Assembly: GCA_018394295.1 (NCBI GenBank)
Contig: CP074573.1
Span: forward strand, 682,001 to 746,000
Length of the DNA stretch: 64,000 nt
Direction: 5' to 3'
Source: Mycoplasmatota bacterium
GTDB lineage: Bacteria; Bacillota_I; Bacilli_A; Haloplasmatales; Haloplasmataceae
In this document: piece after piece, positions 53,254-62,404 of the stretch
Numbering within the stretch: position 1 is the stretch's first letter
How the letters are laid out: the number at the start of each line of letters is the position of its first letter
The notes under the pieces: model-generated
Database searches by the model: none
What the model was told of the DNA's origin: nothing
The model's input: only the letters and a program-made list of their open reading frames with translations
Translations under genes and position numbers: made by a program

Positions 53254-53607
53254 ATTATAATTTAATTGAAAAACAATGAAAAATACTTGTATTCTAACTC
53301 TCCTATTTGATGTATTTTATTGCTTTATCCCACTATTATTTAATAAAGAATAAATTTTATTGAAATTTTGTCGAATAATATAATTATTTGTATAAATACG
53401 ATGTATTTTATATTTTTTTAGATTAGTAAAATAAACTAAATTAATTTAAATGAATAATTCGATAATTTCCTACAGTTTTTGCACTATGGTTTAGTTATTA
53501 TTTAACTAACTTTATATATTGAATAAGACACAGCCTATTTATATTAGTCATTATAAAACTACTTCTTTTTGTGGTTTTATTTTTATTTTATAGGAGGGTA
53601 GAATTAC
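53254..53607. other. AT-rich intergenic region upstream of the opp operon
   Basis: About 350 bases, no gene. It must hold the opp promoter. TTGTAT (53388) with TATTTT 17 bases later, and TTGAAA (53360) with TATAAT only 13 bases later, are weak candidates. A small hairpin AAAACTAC/GTGGTTTT (G-U pair) lies at about 53557-53580, just upstream of the oppB ribosome site AGGAGGG, and might modulate translation. Confidence 0.35.
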
Positions 53608-54528
53608 ATGCTTAAATTTACGATTAGAAGATTCCTATCAGTTATAATTACATTACTTGTAATATCATTTCTAACATTTGTCTTAATGCATCTTGCCCCA
53701 GGTAATCCTTTTTTAAGTGAAAAAGGACTTGATCCAGATGTTTTAGAAGCATTAAATAAACGTTATGGTTTAGATGATCATCTTATAGTACAATATTTTA
53801 ATTATTTAAAAGGTTTAGTTCAATGGGATTTTGGAGTCTCTTTTAAGCTAAAAGGTATGACGGTAGAACGTATGATAAAAGATGGTTTTAAGCCAACTGC
53901 TTTAGTTGGATTCTACGGTTGTATATTAATCGTGCTGTTAGGTATACCATTAGGGATAATATCAGCATTAAAACACAATAAATTTATTGACAGATTTTCG
54001 ATGTTTATTTCTGTTATTGGTGTTACAATACCAGGGTTTGTATTTGCGACATTATATCTATATGTTTTTAGTGCTAAGTTAGGATGGGCACCTCCTTTTG
54101 GTGTAGGTACATTCAAGCACTATATTGGTCCAGCTTTATGTATATCATTCTTTTCTCTAGCATTTGTTACTAGACTCACAAGAACTAGTATGTTAGAAGT
54201 GTTACAGCAAGATTACATAAGAACAGCTAGAGCAAAAGGGCTTAGTAATTTTAAAGTTCTGTACAAACATGCTTTAAGAAATGCTGTTATTCCGGTGGTA
54301 ACTTATATAGGACCGATGATTGCAGCTATTTTAACAGGATCGTTTGTAATAGAAAAAGTATTTGCGATTCCTGGAATTGGTAGTTATTATACTGAAAGTG
54401 TTAGTAACAGGGATTATACATTAATCATGGGAATGACTATGTTTTATGCAGTATTTTTAGTAATCGCAGTTTTTATAGTAGATATATTATATGCTGTTAT
54501 TGACCCAAGAATCAAATATGAAAAGTAG
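53608..54528 (+). CDS. oppB: Oligopeptide ABC transporter permease, OppB/DppB type
   Basis: A 306-residue permease with six predicted membrane segments. The N-terminal signature is FTIRRFLSVIITLLVISFLTFVLMHLAPGNPF; the EAA loop is DYIRTARAKGLSNFKVLYKHALRNAVIPVVT. This is the usual length. It forms the membrane pore with OppC. First gene of the operon, with AGGAGGG upstream; the spacing to oppC is eight bases. Peptide rather than nickel or sugar uptake is inferred from the OppA-type receptor of the same operon. Confidence 0.93.
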   Translation: MLKFTIRRFLSVIITLLVISFLTFVLMHLAPGNPFLSEKGLDPDVLEALNKRYGLDDHLIVQYFNYLKGLVQWDFGVSFKLKGMTVERMIKDGFKPTALVGFYGCILIVLLGIPLGIISALKHNKFIDRFSMFISVIGVTIPGFVFATLYLYVFSAKLGWAPPFGVGTFKHYIGPALCISFFSLAFVTRLTRTSMLEVLQQDYIRTARAKGLSNFKVLYKHALRNAVIPVVTYIGPMIAAILTGSFVIEKVFAIPGIGSYYTESVSNRDYTLIMGMTMFYAVFLVIAVFIVDILYAVIDPRIKYEK

Positions 54529-54536
54529 GTGAGGAA

Positions 54537-55808
54537 ATGGATCACGAGAGAATAGAAGATATTAATTTTCAAGATAAATGGGCAAAACTAGACAAAGATA
54601 TTATCAAGTCAGAAGAAATAAAACGACCAAGTTTAACCTATTGGAGAGATGCTTTCAGAAGATTAAAACAAAATAAATTGTCAATGATATCATTAATTTT
54701 CTTAATAATATTAATAATTGTGGTAATCGTTTTACCTATGAGATGGAAGTATACTTATGAGGAACAACATTTGGACTATAAAATGATTAAGCCTTATATT
54801 GATGTTTATGATATTGGTGATGGTGATTATGTACATGTTACAAATGACCATAAAGTAATTTCAGTTTCAAAAGATGGTAAATTGCTTGGAGCACCAGATC
54901 TTATTAGGAATAATATGATGGGCAGAGAAGCAATCTATGAAGATATAAATGGTAAATCAATTGTAGTTGATTATGGAGTCCTTATTAGAGCAAAGAAAGC
55001 TTTAAGAATTGAAGCAAGGAATGATCCTACAATTGATTACGAAGCAGAAGAGAAAAAATTAGAAGAAACGATAAATCCTGTTAGATTACTTGTTAATGAT
55101 GTCGAAATGAAAGATTATAAAACTGTAAAAAATACTTCTTACTTACTTGGAACCGATTCTTTAGGACGAGATTTATTTATTCGTACAATATATGGAGGAA
55201 GAATTTCACTACTAATCGCATTTTTTGCCGCAACCATTAATTTCGTAATTGGTGTGACTTATGGTGGTATATCAGGATTTTTTGGTGGAAAAGTTGATAA
55301 TGTGATGATGAGAATTGTTGATACGATTAGTACAATACCATTAATCTTATATGTTATTGTCTTAATGGTTGTTTTAACACCAAGTTTATCAACAATTATC
55401 ATTGCTTTGAGTTTGACCTATTGGGTTGGAATGGCCAGAATTGTTAGAGGGCAGGTTCTTAGTTTAAAAGAACAAGAATTTGTTCTTGCTGCCAAGACAA
55501 TTGGGGCAAAAACACCTAGAGTTTTATTTAGACATATCATCCCAAATACAATGGGACCAATTATGGTGGCACTAACGATGCAAATTCCAGCAGCTATTTT
55601 TACTGAAGCATTTTTAAGTTTTATTGGGTTAGGAGTTCCTGAACCAATTCCTTCATGGGGAACTTTAGCTAATAATGCTTTAAGAGGATTTACTATCTAT
55701 CCATACCTTCTACTATGGCCAGCTCTATTGTTAAGTGTGACATTATTAGCATTTAATCTTCTAGGTGATGGATTAAGAGATGCTCTAGATCCAAGACTTA
55801 GAAAATAG
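54537..55808 (+). CDS. oppC: Oligopeptide ABC transporter permease, OppC type with extended loop
   Basis: A 423-residue permease, about 100 residues longer than most OppC. The usual cytoplasmic N-terminus (YWRDAFRRLKQNKLSMISLIFLIILIIV) leads into TM1. Then comes a ~140-residue polar stretch (residues about 65-200, WKYTYEEQHLDYKM ... VKNTSYLLGTDSLGRDLF) before TM2, which would lie outside the membrane. The EAA loop LSLKEQEFVLAAKTIGAKTPRVLFRHIIPN and the remaining segments are normal. Extended exterior loops occur in some Gram-positive OppC proteins. It may help dock the receptor OppA. Confidence 0.9.
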   Translation: MDHERIEDINFQDKWAKLDKDIIKSEEIKRPSLTYWRDAFRRLKQNKLSMISLIFLIILIIVVIVLPMRWKYTYEEQHLDYKMIKPYIDVYDIGDGDYVHVTNDHKVISVSKDGKLLGAPDLIRNNMMGREAIYEDINGKSIVVDYGVLIRAKKALRIEARNDPTIDYEAEEKKLEETINPVRLLVNDVEMKDYKTVKNTSYLLGTDSLGRDLFIRTIYGGRISLLIAFFAATINFVIGVTYGGISGFFGGKVDNVMMRIVDTISTIPLILYVIVLMVVLTPSLSTIIIALSLTYWVGMARIVRGQVLSLKEQEFVLAAKTIGAKTPRVLFRHIIPNTMGPIMVALTMQIPAAIFTEAFLSFIGLGVPEPIPSWGTLANNALRGFTIYPYLLLWPALLLSVTLLAFNLLGDGLRDALDPRLRK

Positions 55809-55821
55809 AGGAGGAGATAAG

Positions 55822-56856
55822 ATGAAGAAAACGATATTGAAAGTAGAAAATTTAAAAACTTCTTTTTATACACACTTAGGAGAAGTTCAAGCGATAAGAG
55901 GCATCTCTTTCTCATTAGATGAAGGAGAAATATTAGGAATAGTAGGTGAATCTGGTTCTGGTAAAAGCGTAACGGCTTTATCAATAATGAAATTAGTACA
56001 ATATCCAGGAAAAGTAAAAGAAGGAAATATCTATTTTAACATTGGACATTTTAATGAAAATGAATTAGAGGATTTAACAGGTCTTAGTGATTCAGCTATG
56101 CGACATATAAGAGGAAATGATATATCAATGATATTTCAAGACCCCATGACTTCATTAAATCCTGTGTATACAATTGGAAATCAAATAATTGAAGTATTAA
56201 AAATACATACTGATTTATCGCATAAAAAAGCAAAAAAACGAGCTGTAGGATTACTTAAGATGGTTGGGATTCCATCACCTGTTCAAAGATTAAAGAATTA
56301 CCCCCATGAGTTTTCAGGTGGGATGAGACAGAGGGTAATGATTGCTATGGCTTTAGCTTGTGAACCAAAATTATTGATAGCTGATGAACCAACTACAGCT
56401 TTAGACGTTACCATACAAGCTCAGATTTTACGTATTATTAAAAAATTAAATAAAGAAAAAACACTAAATAAAGAAAATGCAGTTATCCTTATAACCCATG
56501 ATTTGGGGGTGGTTGCTGAAACATGTGATAAAGTTATTGTTATGTATGGTGGATTAATAATGGAAAAAGGGACGGTTCAGCATATATTTACCAACCCATC
56601 CCATCCGTATACGATTGGTTTAATGAGATCACTTCCTAAGATAGATAGCTCAACAAAGCAAAAATTAAAACCAATTAAAGGAACACCACCAGATTTATTA
56701 TATCCTCCTAAAGGTTGTCCATTTGCAGCAAGATGTGAAAGTGCAATGAATATTTGTGCAAATGAAGCACCAGAGATGTATGAAATAGAAGAAGGACATA
56801 GTGCTTTCTGTTGGCTTCATCATCCTGATTGTCATAATCATATGGAAGAGGTGTAA
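55822..56856 (+). CDS. oppD: Oligopeptide ABC transporter ATPase, OppD type
   Basis: A 344-residue ABC ATPase: Walker [10 protein letters not shown]-loop [19 protein letters not shown], signature FSGGMRQR, Walker [19 protein letters not shown], switch His ITHD. The C-terminal oligopeptide domain has the Cys motif [14 protein letters not shown] ... C, typical of OppD/F and possibly binding an Fe-S cluster. AGGAGGAG precedes the ATG. It works as a heterodimer with OppF, four bases downstream. Confidence 0.94.
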   Translation: MKKTILKVENLKTSFYTHLGEVQAIRGISFSLDEGEILGIVGESGSGKSVTALSIMKLVQYPGKVKEGNIYFNIGHFNENELEDLTGLSDSAMRHIRGNDISMIFQDPMTSLNPVYTIGNQIIEVLKIHTDLSHKKAKKRAVGLLKMVGIPSPVQRLKNYPHEFSGGMRQRVMIAMALACEPKLLIADEPTTALDVTIQAQILRIIKKLNKEKTLNKENAVILITHDLGVVAETCDKVIVMYGGLIMEKGTVQHIFTNPSHPYTIGLMRSLPKIDSSTKQKLKPIKGTPPDLLYPPKGCPFAARCESAMNICANEAPEMYEIEEGHSAFCWLHHPDCHNHMEEV

Positions 56857-56859
56857 TGA

Positions 56860-58098
56860 ATGGAGAATATTGATAATAATAATATACTAGAAGTCAAAAA
56901 TTTAAAGAAATATTTTGTCAAGAATAAGGGGTTGTTTGGACAAAGAAAACAATATGTTCAAGCAGTCGATGATATTAGTTTCTATATAAAAAAAGGTGAA
57001 ACATTTGGGCTAGTTGGTGAATCAGGATGTGGAAAAACAACCGTCGGTCGGTCACTAATTAAACTTTATGAATCAACTGGTGGTGAAGTTTATTATAAAG
57101 GGGAACGAATATCAGTTGGTAAGTTAGATATCTTTAAAATGAAAAAAGAAAAATGGAATAAGTGTAAAGAATATAAAATTAAAAAAGTCAAAATTAAAAA
57201 GAAGTTTGTATTAGATATACAAAAAATAAAAGGTATAAATCAAGATAAAATTGAAATCAAAAAGAAAATTAAATTAGCTAAGCAAGATTATAAAGTTGAA
57301 GTTAAATTACTTAAAGAAGATAAAACTAAAAAATTAAACATAATCAGAGAGAAAATTAAAGAAGCTAAACAAGATAATAAAGTAAAACCACAATTACGTA
57401 AATCAATGCAAATGATTTTTCAGGATCCTTATGCTTCTTTGAATTCAAGAATGACAGTTGCTGATATTATAAGTGAACCCATGAAAATTCATCAATTAAT
57501 GCCATATCATATGCAAAAGCAAAAAATATATGAATTGTTAAATATGGTTGGTTTAAGTAAAGAACATGCTAGTCGTTATCCTCATGAATTCTCAGGAGGA
57601 CAAAGACAAAGAATTGGAATTGCAAGGTCTCTTGCAGTTAATCCAGAATTTATTATTTGTGATGAGCCGATTTCAGCATTAGATGTTTCAATTCAAGCAC
57701 AAATTATTAATTTACTTGAAGAATTACAAGAAAAATTAGGTTTAACCTATATGTTTGTCGCTCATGATTTGTCTATGGTAAAGCATATTTCAAATAGAAT
57801 TGCCGTAATGTATTTAGGAAAGATAGTAGAAGTGACTACAAGCAACGAATTGTTTAAAAATCCATTGCATCCTTATACAAAAGCATTACTATCAGCGGTT
57901 CCGATTCCAAACGTAAATAACGATTTAAAGAGTGAGAAAATTGAACTTGAGGGAGATATCCCAAGTCCAATAAATCCTCCTTCTGGTTGTCGTTTTAGAA
58001 CTAGATGTGAATTTGCTTCTGAACGCTGTAAGAAAGAAGAACCTGTTTTACAACAAATAGATGATGGGCATATTGTCGCTTGTCATTTAGTTGATTAA
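56860..58098 (+). CDS. oppF: Oligopeptide ABC transporter ATPase, OppF type with Lys-rich insertion
   Basis: A 412-residue ABC ATPase, where OppF is usually about 310-330. Walker A GESGCGKTT, Q-loop IFQDPYASLNSRMTVADI, signature FSGGQRQR, Walker B FIICDEPISALDVSIQAQ and switch His VAHD are intact. The C-terminal Cys motif CRFRTRCEFASERC is present. Between Walker A and the Q-loop, residues about 87-180 form an insertion of nearly 90 residues, extremely Lys/Glu-rich and predicted helical or coiled-coil (KIKKVKIKKKFVLDIQKIKG ... REKIKEAKQDNKVKPQL). It sits where short beta strands normally occur. Base composition does not look foreign. Confidence 0.93.
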   Translation: MENIDNNNILEVKNLKKYFVKNKGLFGQRKQYVQAVDDISFYIKKGETFGLVGESGCGKTTVGRSLIKLYESTGGEVYYKGERISVGKLDIFKMKKEKWNKCKEYKIKKVKIKKKFVLDIQKIKGINQDKIEIKKKIKLAKQDYKVEVKLLKEDKTKKLNIIREKIKEAKQDNKVKPQLRKSMQMIFQDPYASLNSRMTVADIISEPMKIHQLMPYHMQKQKIYELLNMVGLSKEHASRYPHEFSGGQRQRIGIARSLAVNPEFIICDEPISALDVSIQAQIINLLEELQEKLGLTYMFVAHDLSMVKHISNRIAVMYLGKIVEVTTSNELFKNPLHPYTKALLSAVPIPNVNNDLKSEKIELEGDIPSPINPPSGCRFRTRCEFASERCKKEEPVLQQIDDGHIVACHLVD

Positions 58099-58102
58099 GC
58101 CC

Positions 58103-58118
58103 CCACTTACCTAAGTGG
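58103..58118 (+). promoter_or_regulatory. Small hairpin between oppF and oppA
   Basis: Perfect inverted repeat CCACTTACCTAAGTGG without a T-run, in the 54-base oppF-oppA gap. Such hairpins can protect the upstream mRNA end or change the amount of receptor relative to transporter. No separate promoter for oppA is obvious. Confidence 0.45.
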
Positions 58119-58152
58119 TAATTTAAATAAAAAAGAATAGGAGAGTGTTAAG

Positions 58153-59931
58153 ATGAAAAAAATCTTATTTCTTGCATTACTGATTGTTGGGTTAACATTA
58201 GTAACTGGTTGTAAAGAAAAAGAAACGACAACAACCGAATCTGAAACAACAACAACTGAACAAACAACAACAACTACAGAAGAAACAACAACAACAACTA
58301 CAGAAGCTATAGGTGACCCAAATAAGCAATATTTGGCTTATAACCTAGGAACAGATTCAGAAACTTGGGACCCTGGATTTAATTCCGCAAGTGATGGTGG
58401 ACATATTGTAAATCATCTGTTTGAAGGTTTGTATAGAGCAACACCAACTGGTCAAGAACTAGCAGGAGCGGAATCAGTAACGATTAGTCCTGATAATCTT
58501 ACCTATACTTATACATTACATGATGATCACTATTGGTCAAATGGTGAGCCAGTTACAGCTCATGATTATGTGTATGGTTGGTTAAGAGTAATAGACCATG
58601 ATAATCCTTCAGATTATGCATATATTATGTATCCATTCATAGTAGGGGGAACAGAATATTTTGAAGGAACTGGAAGTGCTGAAGATGTTGGTATCAAAGC
58701 AATCGATGATACTACTCTACAAATTACGTTAGCTCAACCGATACCATTCTTTGAAGAATTATTATCATTCTATACATATATGCCAATTTATGACACTGGC
58801 TCAGAATTAGAAGATGGTTGGGAAAAAGATGGTTCAGCGATTTCTAATGGTCCATTCAAAATGGTTGAATATGTGATTGGTTCTCATGTATTAGTAGAGA
58901 AGAATGAACATTATTGGAACAAAGATAATATTAATATTGATGGAATTAAATTCTTAATCATTGATGATGCAACAACTGCATTAAATGCTTATGATGCTGG
59001 TGAAGTTCAAGTATTAGATGCAGTACCTATGGACAGAATTGCTGATTTATTAGAAAATGATTTAAACTATGAAATACAACCAGACATCGCAACTTATTTT
59101 TATGTAATTAATATGGATGATTTATATATTGGTACGCCTGCTGGAGAGAATGGGCATAAAATTCGTCTAGCTTTATCAAAGGCGATTGACCGTCAATCAA
59201 TTGTTGAAAACGTAACAAGAGGTGGTCAAATACCAGCTGTTTCATTCGTTCCACCAACCTTAAGTTATTCTGATGGTAGCCCATGTGGAGAAGATATTTA
59301 TGGAATCGAAGCAACTGCTACACAAGCATTAATTGATGAAGCTAATCAATTACTAGATGAGGCTGGCTATGATACTCCTGAAAAAAGAGCTATATTGGGT
59401 TCACGCATTACTTTAGGATTTAACCAAACAGCAACTGATGGCCATAGAGATGTTGCTTCTGCTGTCCAACAAATGTGGAAAGAAAATCTTGGAATTGAAG
59501 TTAAGTTAGAACAACAAGAGTGGGCTGTATTCCAAGAATCAAGAAGATTAGGTCAATTTCAAATGGCTAGACATGGTTGGGGAGGAGATTATCCAGATCC
59601 TAATACAATGTTAGACCTATTCACTTCATATTCAGGAACTAATGACGCACAATGGCGTCATGAAAATGGTAGTGCTTGGGATTTTGATACTGTATTAAAC
59701 CCTGGTCAAGAAGCATATGATATTGCCATTCAAAATGCGATGAATTCTACAGGTGCACAACGTGATGAATATCTAAGAGAAGCTGAAAGAATCTTATTAG
59801 TAGATGAAACAGCAATTATTCCAGTTTATCACTACACTAGAGAATTATACATTAATGCTGACGTAGTTTCAGGTGTTGAAAGAACACTTATGGGTACTTG
59901 GTACTTTGGTAATGCAGAATTTTTAGACTAA
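58153..59931 (+). CDS. oppA: Oligopeptide-binding lipoprotein, OppA type
   Basis: A 592-residue lipoprotein. The signal peptide ends in lipobox VTGC. It is followed by a ~35-residue Thr/Glu linker (repeats of TTTTE) that presumably spans the cell wall. The family 5 extracellular solute-binding domain covers the remainder: LGTDSETWDPGFNSASDGGHIVNHLFEGLYR, YTYTLHDDHYWSNGEPVTAHDYVYGWLRV and a C-terminal ARHGWGGDYPDPNTMLDLF ... YWHEN-like region. It captures peptides for OppBCDF. It ends with a strong terminator. Confidence 0.94.
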   Translation: MKKILFLALLIVGLTLVTGCKEKETTTTESETTTTEQTTTTTEETTTTTTEAIGDPNKQYLAYNLGTDSETWDPGFNSASDGGHIVNHLFEGLYRATPTGQELAGAESVTISPDNLTYTYTLHDDHYWSNGEPVTAHDYVYGWLRVIDHDNPSDYAYIMYPFIVGGTEYFEGTGSAEDVGIKAIDDTTLQITLAQPIPFFEELLSFYTYMPIYDTGSELEDGWEKDGSAISNGPFKMVEYVIGSHVLVEKNEHYWNKDNINIDGIKFLIIDDATTALNAYDAGEVQVLDAVPMDRIADLLENDLNYEIQPDIATYFYVINMDDLYIGTPAGENGHKIRLALSKAIDRQSIVENVTRGGQIPAVSFVPPTLSYSDGSPCGEDIYGIEATATQALIDEANQLLDEAGYDTPEKRAILGSRITLGFNQTATDGHRDVASAVQQMWKENLGIEVKLEQQEWAVFQESRRLGQFQMARHGWGGDYPDPNTMLDLFTSYSGTNDAQWRHENGSAWDFDTVLNPGQEAYDIAIQNAMNSTGAQRDEYLREAERILLVDETAIIPVYHYTRELYINADVVSGVERTLMGTWYFGNAEFLD

Positions 59932-59938
59932 CAAATTT

Positions 59939-59973
59939 AAAAGTTCCTAGGAGCAATCTTAGGAACTTTTTTT
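59939..59973 (+). terminator. Terminator of the opp operon
   Basis: Stem AAAAGTTCCTA/TAGGAACTTTT with a ten-base loop and T-run, eight bases past the oppA stop. Confidence 0.9.
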
Positions 59974-60267
59974 ATGGTTTGGAATGACTATCTCTAATTA
60001 GTTTTGATGTTTTTTGTATTAAAATAAATTAAGAATTATTTATTCATCAATAGGATTGATATTTAATAAAAGTATATTAGTTGTATTTTCATTTAGAATA
60101 TGAAAAAATATAAATGTCTTTAATTTCGTTAATTTAAAATATTAACGCTTTTTTTGATTAAAATAATAATAATTAAAAAAATTATAATTTATTATTATAT
60201 TATTGGAAATAAGTCACAATTTTTTGTATAATTAATATTAGTGAAATTTATGTAGTAGGAGGAAAAA
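59974..60267. other. Intergenic region between opp and suf, with an orphan hairpin
   Basis: About 290 bases, AT-rich, no gene. A stem CGTTAAT/ATTAACG (60127-60147) followed by CTTTTTTT looks like a terminator with no gene before it. It could end read-through from oppA, or a small transcript. The suf promoter lies at the right end. Confidence 0.4.
60203..60232 (+). promoter_or_regulatory. Promoter of the suf operon
   Basis: -35 TTGGAA (60203-60208), 18-base spacer, -10 TATAAT (60227-60232), 35 bases before the sufC ATG; AGGAGG is the ribosome site. No clear repressor palindrome was seen. Confidence 0.65.
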
Positions 60268-61101
60268 ATGAAACCTGTATTAAATATAAAAAATCTACAT
60301 GTTAACGTTGAGGATAAAGAAATATTAAAGGGTGTTGATTTAAAAATGCAAGGTGGAGAAATCCACGTAATTATGGGTCCTAATGGAACGGGAAAATCAA
60401 CCTTATCTTCTGCGATTATGGGGAACCCAAAGTATCATGTAACTGAAGGAGAAATTAGTTTAAATAATGAAAATGTAGTGGATATGCCAGTTGATGAACG
60501 AGCACGAAAAGGCTTGTTTTTAGCGATGCAATATCCATCAGAAGTCCCTGGTGTGACAAACTCTGATTTTATTAGAACAGCAATGCAATCAAAAACGGGA
60601 AAATCTATTCCATTATATAAATTTATTATGGATTATGATAAGGCAATTGAAAAACTTCAAATGCGTAGTGATTTACCACATCGTTATTTAAATGATGGTT
60701 TTTCCGGTGGAGAAAAGAAACGTAATGAAATCCTACAAATGTTAATGCTTAAGCCAAACTTTGCCATATTAGATGAAATAGATTCTGGTCTAGATGTAGA
60801 TGCCTTAAGAATTGTTGGTGAAGCAGTTAATTCAATGCGTAGTGATTCATTTGGCTGTTTATTAATAACGCATTATCAAAGAATTCTTGATTACATTAAA
60901 CCAGATATTATCCATGTTATGATGAAAGGTAAAATCGTTAAAACTGGTGGATTAGAGTTAATGGAAAGAATTGATAAAGAGGGTTATGACTGGATTAAAG
61001 AAGAACTTGGAATTGTTGATGAAAAAGTCATCCCTGAAGAAACGAATCAAAGACCAGTAATGATTGGGGAATGCGCAACTAAAAAATCATTGGATTTATA
61101 A
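60268..61101 (+). CDS. sufC: Fe-S cluster assembly ATPase SufC
   Basis: A 277-residue ABC-type ATPase. Walker A GPNGTGKST, Q-loop LAMQYPSEVPGVTN, signature FSGGEKKRNEI, Walker B FAILDEIDSGLDVDAL and switch His LITHY are all of the SufC subclass. It is about 25 residues longer than usual at the C-terminus (ending RPVMIGECATKKSLDL). It drives the SufBCD scaffold complex. The first gene of the operon; sufD, sufS and sufU follow, which would supply clusters to HydABC, PFOR and the other Fe-S proteins upstream. Confidence 0.95.
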   Translation: MKPVLNIKNLHVNVEDKEILKGVDLKMQGGEIHVIMGPNGTGKSTLSSAIMGNPKYHVTEGEISLNNENVVDMPVDERARKGLFLAMQYPSEVPGVTNSDFIRTAMQSKTGKSIPLYKFIMDYDKAIEKLQMRSDLPHRYLNDGFSGGEKKRNEILQMLMLKPNFAILDEIDSGLDVDALRIVGEAVNSMRSDSFGCLLITHYQRILDYIKPDIIHVMMKGKIVKTGGLELMERIDKEGYDWIKEELGIVDEKVIPEETNQRPVMIGECATKKSLDL

Positions 61102-61128
61102 ACATCATAACAGATTGGAGGTATAATT

Positions 61129-62385
61129 ATGTCAGAAGAAGTAATGCGTGAAGATTTAAAAATGCATTTCGATTATGATGATGATCAAATTATTGAGTTA
61201 AGACATAAAATAATTGAAGATATTGCTCATAAAAGTTACCCTAAAATAGGGAAAATAAAACTTGAAAATTTTCATTTTGATCAATTAAATGTTAAGTATA
61301 TTAAAGAAGAAAAAGTTTCGGTATTACCAGATGAAATTAAACTTAAAATAGATGAAGAAGAAAATACCTTAGTTTTAAAAGACGGAAACATAATTTTTTC
61401 TAATTTAGATGATGAGTTTAAAAAAGTTAAAATTGTTAGTTATTATGATGCAGTTAACAATAATGATGAGGAAGCTTTAAGGATATTTAAGGAAAATTTT
61501 ATTAAAGTAGATGATGATAAATTAAAGAGACTTAATAGTGCTTACCAAAATAGTGCTTTACTTATTCATATTCCTAAAAATGTTGTGGTAAATGAAGCAC
61601 TTAAATTACACATTATTGGACAATATAGTGATTTAGTACATCATACAACCATAATAAGTGAAGCAAGTAGTGAATTTACTATTGTAGAAAAAATACATAA
61701 TTTTAATTCAATTAAGGTAAATTATGTTAGTGAAGTTAGAGTTGATGAAAATGCTAAGTTAAATTATATCGGAATCGACCGATTAACAGAAGATACAGTT
61801 GCTTTTATTGATAGAAGTGGACTTGTAAAAGATGATGGGTCTTTAATTTATGCGTTGGGTCAATTAAATGATGGAAATACTGTATCAAATAATGTAATTA
61901 AATTAATTGGAAAAAATGCTTATTGTGAATCACGTAATGTATTATTTACTGATAAAGAAAGTATTCATGCAATTACCGTTAATGTTGAACACTTATCTCC
62001 ATATAGTGTTGGGACAATTACTAATCATGGAATTGTAAAAGATAACGGTGTTTTACATGTTGATGGAATTGGAAAAATCCATCAAGGAATGAATAATTCT
62101 AATTCTCAACAGCAGACAAGTATTATTACTTTATCTGATAGCGCCAAAGTAAATGCAAATCCTTATTTATTGATTGATGAATATGATGTGCAAGCAGGAC
62201 ATGGTGCTGGGATTGGTAAAGTAGATGAGGAACAATTATATTACTTAATGAGTCGAGGGTTATCAAAGAAAGAAGCTGAAAAACTTATTATATTAGGTTT
62301 CTTATACCCAATCATTGAAATGATTTCATCAGATAAAATTAAAACAAATTTTATTCAAACAATAGAAAAAAAACTATCAATATAA
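61129..62385 (+). CDS. sufD: Fe-S cluster assembly scaffold SufD
   Basis: A 418-residue member of the SufB/SufD family. The right-handed beta-helix core contains LNYIGIDRLTEDTVAFIDRSG and ESRNVLFTDKESIHAITVNVEHLSPYSVGTITNHG. The C-terminal block HGAGIGKVDEEQLYYLMSRGLSKKEAEKLIILGFLYPI carries the conserved His. It is placed between sufC and sufS, the position of sufD in Bacillota; sufB is expected beyond the window after sufU. GGAGG precedes the ATG by eight bases. Confidence 0.9.
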   Translation: MSEEVMREDLKMHFDYDDDQIIELRHKIIEDIAHKSYPKIGKIKLENFHFDQLNVKYIKEEKVSVLPDEIKLKIDEEENTLVLKDGNIIFSNLDDEFKKVKIVSYYDAVNNNDEEALRIFKENFIKVDDDKLKRLNSAYQNSALLIHIPKNVVVNEALKLHIIGQYSDLVHHTTIISEASSEFTIVEKIHNFNSIKVNYVSEVRVDENAKLNYIGIDRLTEDTVAFIDRSGLVKDDGSLIYALGQLNDGNTVSNNVIKLIGKNAYCESRNVLFTDKESIHAITVNVEHLSPYSVGTITNHGIVKDNGVLHVDGIGKIHQGMNNSNSQQQTSIITLSDSAKVNANPYLLIDEYDVQAGHGAGIGKVDEEQLYYLMSRGLSKKEAEKLIILGFLYPIIEMISSDKIKTNFIQTIEKKLSI

Positions 62386-62404
62386 ATTGAAAGTGACTGA
62401 TATT

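Noticed and set aside
58219-58320. Thr/Glu codon repeats in oppA as a mobile or CRISPR-like repeat
   Set aside because: It is an in-frame low-complexity linker following the lipobox, typical of cell-wall-spanning tethers; the units are short and irregular.
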